A DNA stretch of 47,946 nt from contig NZ_PPQN01000031.1 of assembly GCF_002901995.1 (NCBI RefSeq), forward strand, positions 1 through 47,946. The letters are read 5' to 3'. Made by a program: the position numbers and the translations under genes. The DNA is from Staphylococcus coagulans. GTDB taxonomy: Bacteria; Bacillota; Bacilli; Staphylococcales; Staphylococcaceae. The first letter of the stretch is position 1; the number at the start of each line of letters is the position of its first letter. Positions 1 to 12,309 of the stretch are shown here, one piece after another. Below the pieces are notes generated by a model, which was not told where the DNA came from, did not search any database, and saw only the letters and a list, made by a program, of their open reading frames with translations.

Positions 1-93
1 TCACACCTGTTCCCATGCCGAACACAGAAGTTAAGCTCTTTAGCGCCGATGGTAGTCGGACTGACGTTCCGCGAGAGTAGGACGGTGCCAGGT
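1..93 (+). rRNA. rrf: 5S ribosomal RNA, 3' part
   Basis: The first 93 bases match the conserved body of staphylococcal 5S rRNA (CCCATGCCGAACACAGAAGT, then GGTAGT and CGAGAGTAGGACG, ending GCCAGG). About 22 bases of the 5' end are missing because the contig starts inside the gene, which is the usual break point at a multicopy rRNA operon. No tRNA gene follows it. Confidence 0.95.
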
Positions 94-100
94 TATTTCT

Positions 101-131
101 AAAGAGACATCGTGTATGTCTCTTTTTTTAT
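101..131 (+). terminator. rRNA operon terminator
   Basis: Perfect stem AAAGAGACAT / ATGTCTCTTT with a short loop, followed by a run of T, eight bases after the 5S end. It closes the rRNA operon. Confidence 0.9.
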
Positions 132-573
132 TTAATTAATCAGGCAAATGGATGGGCTATTAAATGCAGACAGTCATAATGGATTTTAGGAAAAGGCTAA
201 GGCATTAATCCCAAAATAAATAGCGCTAAGATGGTTTTTACTAGAAAATCGTCTTAGCGCTTCCTTTTTATGTTAAAACTTTGTATGAGATGACTTCGTT
301 TTCCAAGTGGCAAGCCTTAGTCTATAGTCTTTGGCTCGTCCTGTTCTCTCAGATGTCTCGCCATTAATAGGAAGAAAGTATTTTCCACACACATCAAACA
401 AAAATCGGCAATGTGGAATCGAATCATTCATTGCACATTACAGATTAATCATAGTTTCACGCATTGGTTGATGTATGATTGAAAAAAATACATTTCAGTC
501 ATCTCTCATTAATATTCGATAAGTTTTATACGGAAACAGTTTCACTGGACCTTTATTAATCTGAGAAGTGACA
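132..573. other. Intergenic stretch between rRNA operon and ilvA
   Basis: No convincing gene. It holds the hairpin at 222-270 and, on the minus strand at 431-273, an open frame of 52 codons starting ATG-AAT-GAT that lacks a ribosome binding site and is treated as doubtful. The rest shows no recognisable signal. Confidence 0.5.
222..270. terminator. Long bidirectional hairpin, probable ilvA terminator
   Basis: Two arms AGCGCTAAGATGGTTTT and AAAATCGTCTTAGCGCT pair around a short loop, with T-rich sequence after the stem on both strands. It can end the minus-strand ilv-leu transcript about 300 bases after the ilvA stop and insulate it from the rRNA operon. Confidence 0.7.
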
Positions 574-1842
574 CTAAATTAATAATGAGTAGAGCATTTT
601 ATTTTCGTTAATATAAATATTCTTCGGATCAAACTGATTCACGTGCTGCTTGAGCTGTTCTAAATCCGTATGTCTCTGCAGTTGAATGCCTATAATCACA
701 GTTCCCGTATTTTGGGAAGACTTTTTTAAATACTCAAACTTTGTAATATCATCATTGGGTCCTAATACATCATTAACAAATTCCCTTAATGCACCGGGAC
801 GTTGGGGGAAATTGAGGATAAAGTAATGTTTCATCTCTTCATAAAGAAGAGAGCGCTCTTCAATTTCTTTCATCCGATTGATATCATTATTTCCTCCAGA
901 AACAATACATACGACATTTTTACCTTTTATTTTCTCTTTGTATTGTTCCAATGCGCTTACACTTAGCGCACCAGCAGGTTCAGCTACAATCGCTTGTTTA
1001 GAGTACATGTCTAATATCGTAGAACACACTGCACCCTCATCAACTTGGATGTAATCATCTAAAGTCTCACGGCAAATATCAAATGTAATGTCTCCTACTC
1101 GGGCTACAGAGGCGCCATCTACAAACTTATCAATGTTTTCAAGTGTTACAACATGACCTTGTTTAATCGACTGATACATACTACTTGCGCCTAAAGGTTC
1201 TACACCAATCATCTGTGTCTGTGGTGAATAGGATTTAAAATAAGTAGACACACCCGACATCAGTCCGCCGCCCCCGATTGCTCCGAAAACGTAGTCGATT
1301 TTAAGTTTGTTTTTTTCAGATTGTTCAATCATTTCTTTGGCTAAAGTGCCTTGTCCGGCAATCGTGTGTACATTATTAAATGGATCGATAAAAGTCATAC
1401 CTTGTGATGTGGTGTATGCAAGAGCAGCCTTTAAGCAATCGTCAAATGTATCACCAATGAGTTTAATTTCGACATTGTCATCACCAAAAAATTGAACTTG
1501 ATTAACTTTTTGTTTTGGCGTTGTCACTGGCATAAAAATAACGGCATGAAGATTCAATTGTTTTGCAGTATATGCGACACCTTGCGCATGGTTCCCTGCG
1601 CTTGCACAAGTGATACCACGAAGCCTTTGTTCATTGGGTAATACTGCAATGGCATTATAGGCGCCTCGCAACTTAAATGAACGGACCCACTGCAAATCCT
1701 CACGCTTTAAATAGACATTACATTGATATTTGAGCGATAAATAATGATCTTTTTCTAAAGGTGTTTCTTTTACGATGTTTTTAAGACGTAAATGTGCATC
1801 TTCCACATCTAGTGCATGTACAGTTGTTCGAAGATTAGACAT
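574..1842 (-). CDS. ilvA: Threonine dehydratase (biosynthetic), IlvA
   Basis: Converts threonine to 2-oxobutanoate, the first step committed to isoleucine; cytoplasmic, PLP-dependent. The PLP lysine motif [10 protein letters not shown] lies near residue 55, the phosphate-binding glycine loop GGGGLMSG near residue 190, and a C-terminal ACT-like regulatory domain (from about residue 330, [15 protein letters not shown]) senses isoleucine in the family. A GTG codon at 1851 directly abuts the AAGGAG site and cannot be the start; the ATG at 1842 has correct spacing and gives 422 residues, the usual staphylococcal length. Last gene of the ilv-leu operon, 12 bases after leuD. Confidence 0.95.
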   Translation of the reverse strand: MSNLRTTVHALDVEDAHLRLKNIVKETPLEKDHYLSLKYQCNVYLKREDLQWVRSFKLRGAYNAIAVLPNEQRLRGITCASAGNHAQGVAYTAKQLNLHAVIFMPVTTPKQKVNQVQFFGDDNVEIKLIGDTFDDCLKAALAYTTSQGMTFIDPFNNVHTIAGQGTLAKEMIEQSEKNKLKIDYVFGAIGGGGLMSGVSTYFKSYSPQTQMIGVEPLGASSMYQSIKQGHVVTLENIDKFVDGASVARVGDITFDICRETLDDYIQVDEGAVCSTILDMYSKQAIVAEPAGALSVSALEQYKEKIKGKNVVCIVSGGNNDINRMKEIEERSLLYEEMKHYFILNFPQRPGALREFVNDVLGPNDDITKFEYLKKSSQNTGTVIIGIQLQRHTDLEQLKQHVNQFDPKNIYINENKMLYSLLI

Positions 1843-1854
1843 CTCTTTCACTCC

Positions 1855-2427
1855 TTAAGTATATTTAAGTTCATAATCTTTTATTTCTTTTTCATATTTT
1901 AATGTGATTGCGATGTCATCAAGACCATTCACTAGTTTTTCTTTCCATGTCGAATCAATTTCGAAATGAAAAGTTTGTTCTGGTGATTGTACAATTTGTC
2001 GGGGTAGATCGACGGTAATGATTTTAAATTGAGCTAAATGTTTTCGTGTATTCTGGTCTAATTTGATGGGTAAAAGCGCATTTTTTGTACAGTTCATATA
2101 AAAAATATCACTAAAACTTTCAGCTATTATCACTTGAAAACCAAAATCTTTAAGCGCCCATGCGGCATGTTCTCGGCTCGAACCACAACCAAAGTTATCA
2201 CCCGTAATTAAAATGGTTGCATCTTTATAATTTTCATCATTTAATATAAAGTCTGGATTGTCTGAACCATCAGAGAGGTAACGCCATTCATCAAATAAAA
2301 AGGGACCATAACCCGTTTTAGAAATACTTTTTAAATGAACTTTCGGAATAATTTGGTCTGTATCAATATTGTCATAAAATAAAGGAACAACTTTACCAGT
2401 ATATTGAGTGATAGGTTTGATTTCCAT
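1855..2427 (-). CDS. leuD: 3-isopropylmalate dehydratase small subunit
   Basis: Small (swivel-domain) subunit that with LeuC isomerises 2-isopropylmalate to 3-isopropylmalate in leucine synthesis. The family signature [17 protein letters not shown] is present near residue 75. The 190-residue length is normal. Its start codon overlaps the last base of leuC (2427), implying coupled translation of the two subunits. Confidence 0.95.
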   Translation of the reverse strand: MEIKPITQYTGKVVPLFYDNIDTDQIIPKVHLKSISKTGYGPFLFDEWRYLSDGSDNPDFILNDENYKDATILITGDNFGCGSSREHAAWALKDFGFQVIIAESFSDIFYMNCTKNALLPIKLDQNTRKHLAQFKIITVDLPRQIVQSPEQTFHFEIDSTWKEKLVNGLDDIAITLKYEKEIKDYELKYT

Positions 2428-3800
2428 TACGCTTCAATCTCCTTTCTTACATCTACAAAGTGACCTTGGATGGCTGCCGCCGCTGCCATAGCAGGGGATA
2501 CAAGATGAGTTCTCGCACCTTTTCCTTGTCGGCCTTCAAAATTACGGTTACTTGTTGAAGCACAATGGACACCAGCAGGGACTTGATCTGGATTCATTCC
2601 TAAGCACATACTACATCCAGGTTCACGCCACTCAAACCCTGCGTCCTTAAAGATGACGTCAAGCCCTAGTGCTTCTGCCTCTTTTTTTACTTGACGAGAA
2701 CCTGGAACGACAATCGCTGTAATATTAGGGTGAACTTTCTTTCCTTTTACGAAATGACTAGCTTCAATTAAATCAGAGAGCCTTGCATTCGTACAAGAAC
2801 CTAAAAACACGTAGCCTAAAGGAATATCTTTAGCGAACTGGCCGGGTTTTAAATCCATATAGCGGTAAGCACGTTCGTCATTACTATCTTTCGATTCTGG
2901 AAAAGGTGTAGTAAACGAAACACCCATTTCAGGACTTGTTCCCCAAGTCACTTGAGGTTCTAAATCTGAAACGTCTAATTGAACCACTTTATCAAAATGT
3001 GCGTCCTCATCACTATACAACTTTTGCCACTGTGGCATTTTTAAATCCATATCTTGAGCATAACGACGTCCTTTAAGATAGTCATAAGTTGTTTGGTCTG
3101 GTTGGATTAAGCCATATTTTGCACCTGCTTCAATAGCCATATTACATATTGTCATACGACCTTCCATTGAAAGTGATTGAATGGTTTCACCAGTAAATTC
3201 AAGTGCATAACCTGTTCCAAAATCAACACCATACTGATTAATTAAATATAAGATAATGTCCTTAGCATATACGCCTTTTGGAAGTACGCCATTGACTTCA
3301 ATTTTTAAGTTTTTAGGTTTTGTTTGCCAGAGCGTTTGTGTTGCAAAAACATGTTCAACTTCGCTCGTTCCAATACCAAAGGCAATCGCACCAAAAGCAC
3401 CATGTGTCGCTGTATGTGAATCTCCACATACAACTGTTTTACCGGGCTGAGTGAGTCCTGTTTCTGGTCCTACCATATGTACGATACCTTGTTCGTCAGC
3501 ACCCATGTCAAAAAGTTGAACGCCAAAATCTTTGCAGTTTTTTTGTAAAGCTTGTATTTGCTTACTTGCAATTTCATCTTGAATATTAAAAATGTCGACA
3601 GTCGGGACGTTGTGATCTAATGTTCCAAAAGTTAAATCAGGTCGTCGTAATTGACGGTTTTGTAATCTTAATCCTTCAAATGCTTGTGGAGACGTCACCT
3701 CATGAATAAGATGTAAATCGATGTATAAGAGTTGTGGCGCACCATCTTGCCCCGTAATGATATGCTGATCCCAAATTTTATCAAAAAGTGTCTTACTCAT
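2427..3800 (-). CDS. leuC: 3-isopropylmalate dehydratase large subunit
   Basis: Aconitase-family catalytic subunit that carries a 4Fe-4S cluster. Three cluster cysteines are visible: one in [10 protein letters not shown] (about residue 336) and two in [12 protein letters not shown] (about 396 and 399). The substrate loop [14 protein letters not shown] is near residue 123. Length (457) is typical. It sits 3 bases after leuB and overlaps leuD by one base, in the conserved leuABCD order. Confidence 0.95.
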   Translation of the reverse strand: MSKTLFDKIWDQHIITGQDGAPQLLYIDLHLIHEVTSPQAFEGLRLQNRQLRRPDLTFGTLDHNVPTVDIFNIQDEIASKQIQALQKNCKDFGVQLFDMGADEQGIVHMVGPETGLTQPGKTVVCGDSHTATHGAFGAIAFGIGTSEVEHVFATQTLWQTKPKNLKIEVNGVLPKGVYAKDIILYLINQYGVDFGTGYALEFTGETIQSLSMEGRMTICNMAIEAGAKYGLIQPDQTTYDYLKGRRYAQDMDLKMPQWQKLYSDEDAHFDKVVQLDVSDLEPQVTWGTSPEMGVSFTTPFPESKDSNDERAYRYMDLKPGQFAKDIPLGYVFLGSCTNARLSDLIEASHFVKGKKVHPNITAIVVPGSRQVKKEAEALGLDVIFKDAGFEWREPGCSMCLGMNPDQVPAGVHCASTSNRNFEGRQGKGARTHLVSPAMAAAAAIQGHFVDVRKEIEA

Positions 3801-3803
3801 TTG

Positions 3804-4853
3804 TTAAGCCTCCTTTAATTCCTGTATAAAGTGATGGAACACCGCATCAGTCCCATAATGACCTCCTAAATCAGAGGTTGTAATGCCATTTTTAAGTAAG
3901 TGGTCGACGGTTTGTTCTAAAAGCTGTGCCATTTTTTCTTGTTGTGCGGATTGGCGTAAACACATGGCGAGTGACAAAATCATGCCGAAAGGATTGGCTT
4001 TATTTTGCCCAGCAATGTCAGGTGCAGAACCATGTATCGGTTCGTAGAGTGAAGTACCATTTGTACTAAAGCTTGCAGAAGGGGAAAGTCCTAACGAACC
4101 AGGTAACATTGAGGCTTCATCGCTTAAAATGTCTCCGAATAAATTTTCTGTTACAATGACGTCAAAATCAGACGGTCGTTTAATAAGATGCATACTACAA
4201 GCATCAACAAGCAAATGTTCCACTTCGACGTCTGGATAGTGCTGTGCGACTTCATTAATCGTTTTACGCCAAAGTTTGCTGCTTGATAACACGTTTTCTT
4301 TATCGACAGAAGTTAGTTTTCCTCGACGAGATTGTGCAAGTTTAAAAGCAGTATGTGCAATTCTCATTATTTCCTCTTTACTATATGTCAGTGTATCTAC
4401 CGCTTCATTTGCATTAAAATAACGTGGTTCACCAAAATAAAGACCTCCCGTGAGTTCTCTCACAATGATTAAATCGGTTTGATTAACAATCTCACTCTTA
4501 ATAGGTGACAAGTTCACTGTATAAGGTGTTACACGAGTGGGGCGTATATTTGCATATAAATTTAATGCTTTTCTAAGCTGAAGTAATCCGTGCTCCGGAC
4601 GACAATCGGGATTTTCCCATTTAGGACCACCGATGGCACCTAACAAAATAGCATCCGCATTTTGACAAGCTTGTAATGTTTCTTTAGGCAAAGGTGTGCC
4701 ATAGTGATCTATGGCACAACCGCCTATTTTATAATTATCGACATGACAGTCAAAATTGAATTTTGTGGCAAGCACGTCAAGAATTTCTAACGTGCCAGCC
4801 ATTATTTCTGGTCCAATACCATCGCCTGGAAGTGCAACAAGGTTGAATGTCAT
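3804..4853 (-). CDS. leuB: 3-isopropylmalate dehydrogenase
   Basis: NAD-dependent oxidative decarboxylation of 3-isopropylmalate to 2-oxoisocaproate. Conserved parts: [10 protein letters not shown] at the N-terminus, [13 protein letters not shown] near residue 135, [12 protein letters not shown] near 250 and the nucleotide site [12 protein letters not shown] near 275. 349 residues, normal. Its start overlaps the leuA stop by 4 bases. Confidence 0.95.
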   Translation of the reverse strand: MTFNLVALPGDGIGPEIMAGTLEILDVLATKFNFDCHVDNYKIGGCAIDHYGTPLPKETLQACQNADAILLGAIGGPKWENPDCRPEHGLLQLRKALNLYANIRPTRVTPYTVNLSPIKSEIVNQTDLIIVRELTGGLYFGEPRYFNANEAVDTLTYSKEEIMRIAHTAFKLAQSRRGKLTSVDKENVLSSSKLWRKTINEVAQHYPDVEVEHLLVDACSMHLIKRPSDFDVIVTENLFGDILSDEASMLPGSLGLSPSASFSTNGTSLYEPIHGSAPDIAGQNKANPFGMILSLAMCLRQSAQQEKMAQLLEQTVDHLLKNGITTSDLGGHYGTDAVFHHFIQELKEA

Positions 4854-6382
4854 TCTGTTGCACCTACCTTGATCACAGGCGTTGTCGATTTAGCTACAGC
4901 TTCTACGTAGGCTTTACATGAGGCATAGATAATATCATGGTCAAAGCCAATCCCTGTATATTCTTGTCCATTGACTTCTATACGGACATGAACTTCAGCT
5001 TGTGCATCAGAACCTTCAGTTACAGCATCAATGCGATAATCCAATAAGGCAGTTTCAACTTTAAAAATGCGGTCTACTGCATTATAAATAGCTAAAATAG
5101 AACCTGTGCCTATACTTGAATCTTGATAAACTTGACCATCGTTATCTTTGATGACGACGACTGCACTTTGTAAACCATTTGAAACGAATTGAAGTTGTAA
5201 TGCATCAAGATGATACTGGGCATGCTTATCATGTTCACTATCTTGAATTAACGCATGAATGTCTTGATCTGTGACATGCTTTTTCTTATCCGCAATATCT
5301 TTAAATGATTTAAACAACGTCTTTTGTTCCTCTACATCGATGTTGTAACCTAAAGCTTTTAATTTTTCTTGGAATGCATGTTTACCCGATAGTTTACCAA
5401 GAGGTAATTCTGTATTTTTCACACCGACTAATTGAGGTGTCATAATCTCATAGGTTTCAGGATTTTTAAGAAAGCCATCTTGGTGAATACCAGACTCATG
5501 GCTAAAAGCATTTTTGCCTACAATCGCTTTATTACGAGGAACCCTCAAGCCAGCATAGCGTGCTACTAAATCAGAAGTTTGCTTTGTCAGTTCAAGATTG
5601 ATTCGACTTTGAATTTGGTAGTGATCTTGTCGGACATATAAGCCCAGTGCAACTTCTTCGAGTGCAGTATTGCCAGCACGTTCGCCAATACCATTGACGG
5701 CACCTTCAATACGTGTTGCGCCATTTTCAATTGCGGCCATGCTATTGGCAACTGCTAAACCAAGGTCGTCATGACAGTGTGCACTATAAGTAATAGGTTG
5801 CGTAGTCTTTACTTTTTCGATTAATGTTTTGAAAATGTAGCCATATTCAGTTGGAAATGTATAACCGACAGTATCAGGTATATTAATTACAGTAGCACCT
5901 GCATCAACAGCGGCTTGTACACTTTGAATTAAGAAAGGTAACGGTGTTCTTGTAGCATCTTCAGGTGAAAATTGGACAACTACAAAACGTTCTTTTGCAT
6001 AAGTGACATATTTCGTAATCGCAGCTAATACTTCATCTTCCGTCATTTTTAATTTGTACTTCAAATGGATTGGACTTGTCGCAATAAATACATGTATAGA
6101 AGGGGAGACAGCGTCTTTAGTCGCTTCGTATACAGCATCGATATCAGCTTCACGACATCGGGCTAATCCTGTCACAGTTGTCTTTTTTAATGTTTGTGCA
6201 ATTGCTTTTACAGAATCAAAACTACCTTGACTTGAAGCGGGAAAGCCTGCTTCAATCACATCGACACCCCATTTTTCAAGTTGTTCAGCTATTTTTAACC
6301 GTTCTTCAAATGAAAAACTGACGCCAGGTGTTTGTTCTCCATCTCTAAGTGTTGTATCAAAAATTTGAATATGACTAGACAT
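4850..6382 (-). CDS. leuA: 2-isopropylmalate synthase
   Basis: Condenses acetyl-CoA with 2-oxoisovalerate, the entry to leucine synthesis. HMGL-like TIM barrel with metal motif [15 protein letters not shown] at residues 8-22 and [12 protein letters not shown] near 200; the C-terminal LeuA dimer domain (about 370-505) is the leucine-feedback domain in this family. ATG at 6382 lies 9 bases from GAGGAG; a TTG two codons upstream is only 3 bases from it and is less likely. About 510 residues. Confidence 0.95.
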   Translation of the reverse strand: MSSHIQIFDTTLRDGEQTPGVSFSFEERLKIAEQLEKWGVDVIEAGFPASSQGSFDSVKAIAQTLKKTTVTGLARCREADIDAVYEATKDAVSPSIHVFIATSPIHLKYKLKMTEDEVLAAITKYVTYAKERFVVVQFSPEDATRTPLPFLIQSVQAAVDAGATVINIPDTVGYTFPTEYGYIFKTLIEKVKTTQPITYSAHCHDDLGLAVANSMAAIENGATRIEGAVNGIGERAGNTALEEVALGLYVRQDHYQIQSRINLELTKQTSDLVARYAGLRVPRNKAIVGKNAFSHESGIHQDGFLKNPETYEIMTPQLVGVKNTELPLGKLSGKHAFQEKLKALGYNIDVEEQKTLFKSFKDIADKKKHVTDQDIHALIQDSEHDKHAQYHLDALQLQFVSNGLQSAVVVIKDNDGQVYQDSSIGTGSILAIYNAVDRIFKVETALLDYRIDAVTEGSDAQAEVHVRIEVNGQEYTGIGFDHDIIYASCKAYVEAVAKSTTPVIKVGATE

Positions 6383-6401
6383 TTTCAATCACTCCTCACA
6401 A

Positions 6402-7904
<1,503 letters not shown>

Positions 7905-7908
<4 letters not shown>

Positions 7909-9659
7909 AGTAAACCCTCCATTTCATGATTTGCTTTACCACTTGGAACCATTGGCAATACAGGTTCCGTTGGTGAAATTCTAACTTCAATTAATGCTGG
8001 GCCATCATGAAGAAAGGCTGCATCGATTTGCGATTCTAGTTTCTGATTGTCATCGATTAAAAAGCTTTTAACCCCATAGGCTTCGCTTAATTTTCTAAAA
8101 TCAGGTTGATCATTAAATACAGAATGAGAAAAGCGTTGATTAAAAAATTTATCTTGCCACTGCTTAACCATACCGAGTGTGCCGTTATTAATGAGGACAA
8201 TTTTGATTTTTAAATTAAATTCATTGAGTAAGGCCATTTCCTGATTCGTCATTTGAAAGCCACCATCACCAACAAAAACAACGACCGTGTCAGAAGGTTT
8301 CGCAAATTGAGCGCCTATTGCTGCTGGAATACCAAAGCCCATCGTTCCTAAGCCACCACTTGTAATAAGTTGACCATAAGTTTCAAATGGATAAAATTGA
8401 GCAACCCACATTTGATGTTGACCGACATCGGTTGCGACATAAGCTTTCCCTTTTGTAATCTCACCAATATATTCAATAACGCGTTGTGGTCGGCTGAATT
8501 CGCGTTGTTCAGATGGAAGATATTTGAATGGGTGTTTTGATTTATTGGCATTAACAGTATCGAGCCAATCTTCATGATCGGGAACTTCAATATGATACTT
8601 CGATAATGCAGCTAATACGGCACCTACATCAGCAACGATACCTAAATCAGTTCTAATAATTTTGTTGATTTCAGATGGATCAATATCAACACGGACAATT
8701 TTGGCATGCGGTGCGAATGATTCTGGTTGGCTTGCAAGACGGTCATCAAAGCGAGAACCAAAGTTAATGAGTAAATCGCAATCCGTTAGTGCCATATTGC
8801 TTGCATAGGAACCATGCATGCCGCCCATTCCAAGAAATAAGGGGTGGGAAAAAGGAATAGCACCTAAGCCATGTAAAGTAGTCACTACAGGAATTTGATA
8901 TTTTTCAACAAATTGTAGGAGGGCTTCATTTGATTTTGAAAAGTTCACACCGGCACCCGCTAAAACAAGAGGTTGCTTGGCTGATTTTAATAATGCAGTC
9001 AATTTTTGAATTTCATCAATTTCAGGTTTGTGGTTCACATAATAACCAGGCGTATTAACTGTCTCGTCGTTTGTCGTTTCAGTAGAGAGGACACCCATAT
9101 CTTTAGGAAAATCAATAACGACAGGTCCTTTTCTACCAGAATTGGCAATATGGAATGCTTCTTTTACAATTCTAGGAATATCCTTTACATCATGAACTTG
9201 GTAGTTATGTTTCGTAATTGGTGTCGTCATTGATAAAATATCTGCTTCTTGAAAAGCGTCTTTGCCGATACCGGGTGTTGCAACTTGACCCGTGATGACA
9301 ACTAAAGGTAAAGAATCACTATAAGCATCTGCAATACCTGTCATCGCATTTGTCGCACCTGGACCACTTGTTACTACGACAACGCCGGGTTTACCACTCA
9401 CACGTGCATAACCTTCTGCAGCATGTGTGGCGCCTTGCTCATGACGGTAAAGGATATGCTTAATTTGTCCGTTATAAAAAGTATCATAGAGTGGTAGAAC
9501 AGCACCGCCAGGGTAACCAAAAATATACTCAACTTCTTCTTCTAAAAATGCTTCTACTAATAATTCTGCACCAGTTTTCAACGCGTGTGTCTGTGGTTGT
9601 AAAGTTGAAGTCAATTGCTCTGTCTGTCCATAATCCGTTGCTTTTTCAGTGTTTGTCAT
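7905..9659 (-). CDS. ilvB: Acetolactate synthase large subunit
   Basis: ThDP-dependent condensation of pyruvate with pyruvate or 2-oxobutanoate. N-terminal ThDP domain (YIFGYPGGAVLPLYD, catalytic Glu in HEQGATHAAEGYAR), central domain, and C-terminal cofactor motif GDGGFQMTNQE...NNGTLGM. ATG at 9659 is preceded by GGAGG with good spacing, giving 584 residues; the ATG 33 bases upstream has no better site. Nineteen bases separate it from ilvD. Confidence 0.95.
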
Positions 9660-9678
9660 CTTGAATCCCTCCATCTTT

Positions 9679-11367
9679 TTAAAGTAACTCATCTGGTACT
9701 TTCATGATGCCACCTGTGTTAGCACTCGTAACAAGCGCGGTATATCTGGCTAAATAACCTGTTTTCACTTTTGCTTTAAAGGATTGCTGTTGGGCATCTC
9801 GTTTTTCAAGTTCTTCATACGATACATTTAAGGATAAAGTGCGGTGCGTAAGGTCGATTGTAATTTCATCGCCATCTTCAATTAAGCGGATAGGACCACC
9901 TGAAGCGGCTTCTGGTGAAATATGACCCACAGCAATACCACGTGTTGCTCCTGAAAAACGACCATCTGTAATTAATGCCACGCCTTTGCCTAAACCTCGC
10001 CCTACAATCGATGAAGTAGGTGCTAGCATTTCAGGCATGCCTGGACCCCCTTTAGGACCTTCATAACGAATGACAACGACATGTCCTGCACGCACCGTAT
10101 GATTATCAATAGCTGAGACCGCTTCGTCATGACTATCAAAACAAATCGCTTTTCCTGTAAAGGTTTTGATGGATGGATCTACTCCGCCAACTTTTATGAC
10201 TGCGCCATCTGGAGCGATATTGCCATATAAAATAGATAGACCGCCTTGTTGATCATAAGGTGTATCTAAGTGTCGAATGACTTGATTATTAGTAATCTCT
10301 TTGTCTTGATTGTTTTCTCGAAGTGTTCGTCCTGTGACAGTTATCCGATCAGGATGTAAGACACCGTCTTTTTTCATTAATTCATTAATAATTGCTGGTA
10401 CGCCGCCCGCTTGATGGACATCTTCCATTGAATATGCTGAACTAGGTGCGATTTTAGATAAATACGGTGTTTTTTTAGCGATATCATTAATCCGTTGAAG
10501 GTCGTAATCAATGCCTGCTTCATTGGCGATAGCTAACGTATGTAATACAGTATTTGTAGATCCACCCATTGCCATATCAAGTGCAAATGCATCATCAATT
10601 GCTTCTTTCGTGATAATATCTTTAGGCTTTAAATCATTGTTGACATTTTCTACCAACTGTTTTGCGGCTGCTTTTATCATCTCTCTTCTTTGATCACTCA
10701 CTGCTAATGCTGTGCCGTTATAGGGTAATGCCAGTCCTAAAATCTCCATTAGACAATTCATTGAATTTGCAGTGAACATTCCTGCACATGAGCCACAAGT
10801 TGGACATGCGTTTTGTTCCATTTCTAAAAAGTCTTCTTTACTCATTGAACCTTCTTTAAATGCACCAACTGCTTCAAACATAGATGAGAGAGTCAATGCT
10901 TTACCTTGAGAAGATAACCCCGCTTTCATAGGACCTCCAGAACAAAATATAGCTGGGACATTCGTTCTCACTGCTGCTAGTAACATTCCAGGTGTGATTT
11001 TGTCACAGTTTGGAATGTAGAAGACACCATCGAACCAATGGGCATTGATAACTGTTTCAGCTGCATCTGCGATAATTTCTCGGCTTGGTAATGAATAGCG
11101 CATCCCAATATGGCCCATCGCAATGCCATCATCGACACCAATCGTATTAAATTCAAATGGAATGCCACCCGCTTCTCTAATCGCTTCTTTGGCGATATCA
11201 GCTAATTCTCTTAAATGCACATGACCAGGAACAATATCGATATATGAATTACAAATAGCGATAAAAGGTTTGTTCATGTCAGTAGGGGATTTAATTTGTC
11301 CCGTCGCATGTAATAAACTTCTGGCCGGTGCTTGTTGGTCTCCTTTTTTAATCATGTCACTTCTCAT
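9679..11367 (-). CDS. ilvD: Dihydroxy-acid dehydratase
   Basis: Fe-S dehydratase producing 2-oxoisovalerate and 2-oxo-3-methylvalerate. Motifs CDKITPGM (about residue 122) and [18 protein letters not shown] (about 190) carry the cluster cysteines. The ATG at 11367 follows GGGAGG and gives the typical 562 residues beginning [10 protein letters not shown]; the in-frame region upstream is the attenuator terminator and is not translated. First structural gene of the operon. Confidence 0.95.
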   Translation of the reverse strand: MRSDMIKKGDQQAPARSLLHATGQIKSPTDMNKPFIAICNSYIDIVPGHVHLRELADIAKEAIREAGGIPFEFNTIGVDDGIAMGHIGMRYSLPSREIIADAAETVINAHWFDGVFYIPNCDKITPGMLLAAVRTNVPAIFCSGGPMKAGLSSQGKALTLSSMFEAVGAFKEGSMSKEDFLEMEQNACPTCGSCAGMFTANSMNCLMEILGLALPYNGTALAVSDQRREMIKAAAKQLVENVNNDLKPKDIITKEAIDDAFALDMAMGGSTNTVLHTLAIANEAGIDYDLQRINDIAKKTPYLSKIAPSSAYSMEDVHQAGGVPAIINELMKKDGVLHPDRITVTGRTLRENNQDKEITNNQVIRHLDTPYDQQGGLSILYGNIAPDGAVIKVGGVDPSIKTFTGKAICFDSHDEAVSAIDNHTVRAGHVVVIRYEGPKGGPGMPEMLAPTSSIVGRGLGKGVALITDGRFSGATRGIAVGHISPEAASGGPIRLIEDGDEITIDLTHRTLSLNVSYEELEKRDAQQQSFKAKVKTGYLARYTALVTSANTGGIMKVPDELL

Positions 11368-11390
11368 CTGTATGGCCTCCCTTGATTTTT

Positions 11391-11436
11391 GAAAATAAAA
11401 AAAGATACGCCCCAATTGGTGTTGGGACGCATCTTT
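11391..11436 (-). terminator. Attenuator terminator before ilvD
   Basis: On the minus strand AAAGATGCGTCCCAA pairs with TTGGGGCGTATCTTT and is followed by seven or more T, 24 bases before the ilvD start. An overlapping alternative arm (TAAGTCC with GGGACTTA, around 11435-11466) just upstream could act in an antiterminated fold. Together with the leader peptide this is a classical transcription attenuator. Confidence 0.88.
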
Positions 11437-11485
11437 AAGTCCCATTCAATTAGAAATAGGACTTAAGCGATTAGTAAAATTTCTA

Positions 11486-11566
11486 CTAATGCTCCAGTCC
11501 TGAGCGTAAAATTAAAATGACAATATAATTTTGTTGTGTATGTGTCATGCATGAATATGTTTTCAT
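11486..11566 (-). CDS. ilv-leu operon leader peptide
   Basis: A 26-codon ORF with a good ribosome site (GGGAG, 8 bases from ATG). It starts MKTYSCMTHT and contains the run I-V-I-L-I-L (residues 15-20), six consecutive branched-chain codons, then ends RSGLEH. Stalling there when charged Ile, Leu or Val tRNA is scarce would prevent formation of the downstream terminator. No T-box consensus is present, so ribosome-mediated attenuation is the best reading. Function inferred from sequence and position; leader peptides of this kind are known in front of ilv-leu in staphylococci. Confidence 0.82.
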   Translation of the reverse strand: MKTYSCMTHTQQNYIVILILRSGLEH

Positions 11567-11657
11567 TGTCTAACGCTCCCTTCAAAATGAATGTGATGTA
11601 TGTTAAATTAAATTGGTTTCATCAATTACGAGAATGAGAAAAATTTAGAATTTAGAG

Positions 11658-11672
11658 AATTGTCTAAAAATT
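11658..11672 (-). promoter_or_regulatory. CodY-like box II (ilvD leader)
   Basis: AATTGTCTAAAAATT differs at two positions from the CodY consensus AATTTTCWGAAAATT. It lies just downstream of the predicted -10, where binding would block transcription. Confidence 0.55.
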
Positions 11673-11682
11673 ACGTGTTATA

Positions 11683-11711
11683 AATTTAACCCATCTTTTC
11701 TTCTAAGTCAA
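11683..11711 (-). promoter_or_regulatory. Predicted ilv-leu operon promoter
   Basis: On the minus strand TTGACT (11711-11706), 17-base spacer, TAAATT (11688-11683). It is flanked by the two CodY-like boxes, consistent with repression by CodY when branched-chain amino acids and GTP are plentiful. Confidence 0.6.
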
Positions 11712-11723
11712 CAGTAAATGTAA

Positions 11724-11738
11724 AATTTTCTGAAAATA
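11724..11738 (-). promoter_or_regulatory. CodY box I upstream of ilv-leu promoter
   Basis: AATTTTCTGAAAATA matches the CodY motif AATTTTCWGAAAATT at 14 of 15 positions, just upstream of the predicted -35. Confidence 0.75.
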
Positions 11739-11823
11739 ATCTTAAAATACAGTCAATAAAGCGTCATTCTTATTTCAAAGTAAATGTCAAGAATCAGATA
11801 AGGTCAAATAGAAAAAAATTTGT

Positions 11824-11829
11824 TACAAT
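11824..11829 (+). promoter_or_regulatory. Extended -10 for the tsaE operon
   Basis: TG-T-TACAAT forms an extended -10 hexamer 33 bases before the tsaE ATG. No strong -35 is seen, which is common with extended -10 elements. Confidence 0.5.
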
Positions 11830-11862
11830 AGATAGGAAAATTAAGTCAGGAGTGCGGAAAGT

Positions 11863-12309
11863 ATGAGAATAAAAAATATAGCAGAAATGCAGAGGTTCGC
11901 TAATTTACTGACACCACTTCTAAAAGCGCAAGATGTGTTGTTATTAGATGGTGATCTTGGCGCTGGTAAAACAACTTTAAGTCAATTTATCGGAAAAGCA
12001 TTAGGGGTTAAACGTCACATCAGTTCACCGACCTTTAATATTATTAAGTCATATAAAGGAGACACCTTAAAATTTCATCATATGGATTGCTACCGACTTG
12101 AGAACTCCGATGAAGATTTAGGGTTTGATGAATTTTTTAATGACCACGCAGTTACAGTCGTTGAATGGAGTACGTTTATTAAAGATTATTTACCGGATGC
12201 ATTTTTAAAAATTAACATTAAAGTGATCAATGAAGATGAACGAGAAATCGAACTCGAGGCAAAAGGTCAACATTTTGAAGAAATCAAGGAGCAAATGACA
12301 CATGTATAG
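11863..12309 (+). CDS. tsaE: tRNA t6A synthesis ATPase TsaE
   Basis: P-loop ATPase that drives the TsaB-TsaD complex making threonylcarbamoyl-adenosine at position 37 of ANN-decoding tRNAs. Walker A is GDLGAGKTTLS (residues 31-41), with ISSPTFNIIKSY and HMDCYRL downstream as in the family. 148 residues, full length. AGGAG precedes the ATG. Its stop overlaps tsaB by 8 bases, so the four genes form one translationally coupled operon. Confidence 0.92.
   Translation: MRIKNIAEMQRFANLLTPLLKAQDVLLLDGDLGAGKTTLSQFIGKALGVKRHISSPTFNIIKSYKGDTLKFHHMDCYRLENSDEDLGFDEFFNDHAVTVVEWSTFIKDYLPDAFLKINIKVINEDEREIELEAKGQHFEEIKEQMTHV

Noticed and set aside
94..573. tRNA genes following the 5S rRNA
   Set aside because: No cloverleaf or conserved TTCRA-type T-loop was seen in this stretch.
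11437..11640. T-box riboswitch before ilvD
   Set aside because: The T-box consensus (AGGGTGGNACCGCG) is not found, while a leader ORF with branched-chain codons explains the region.
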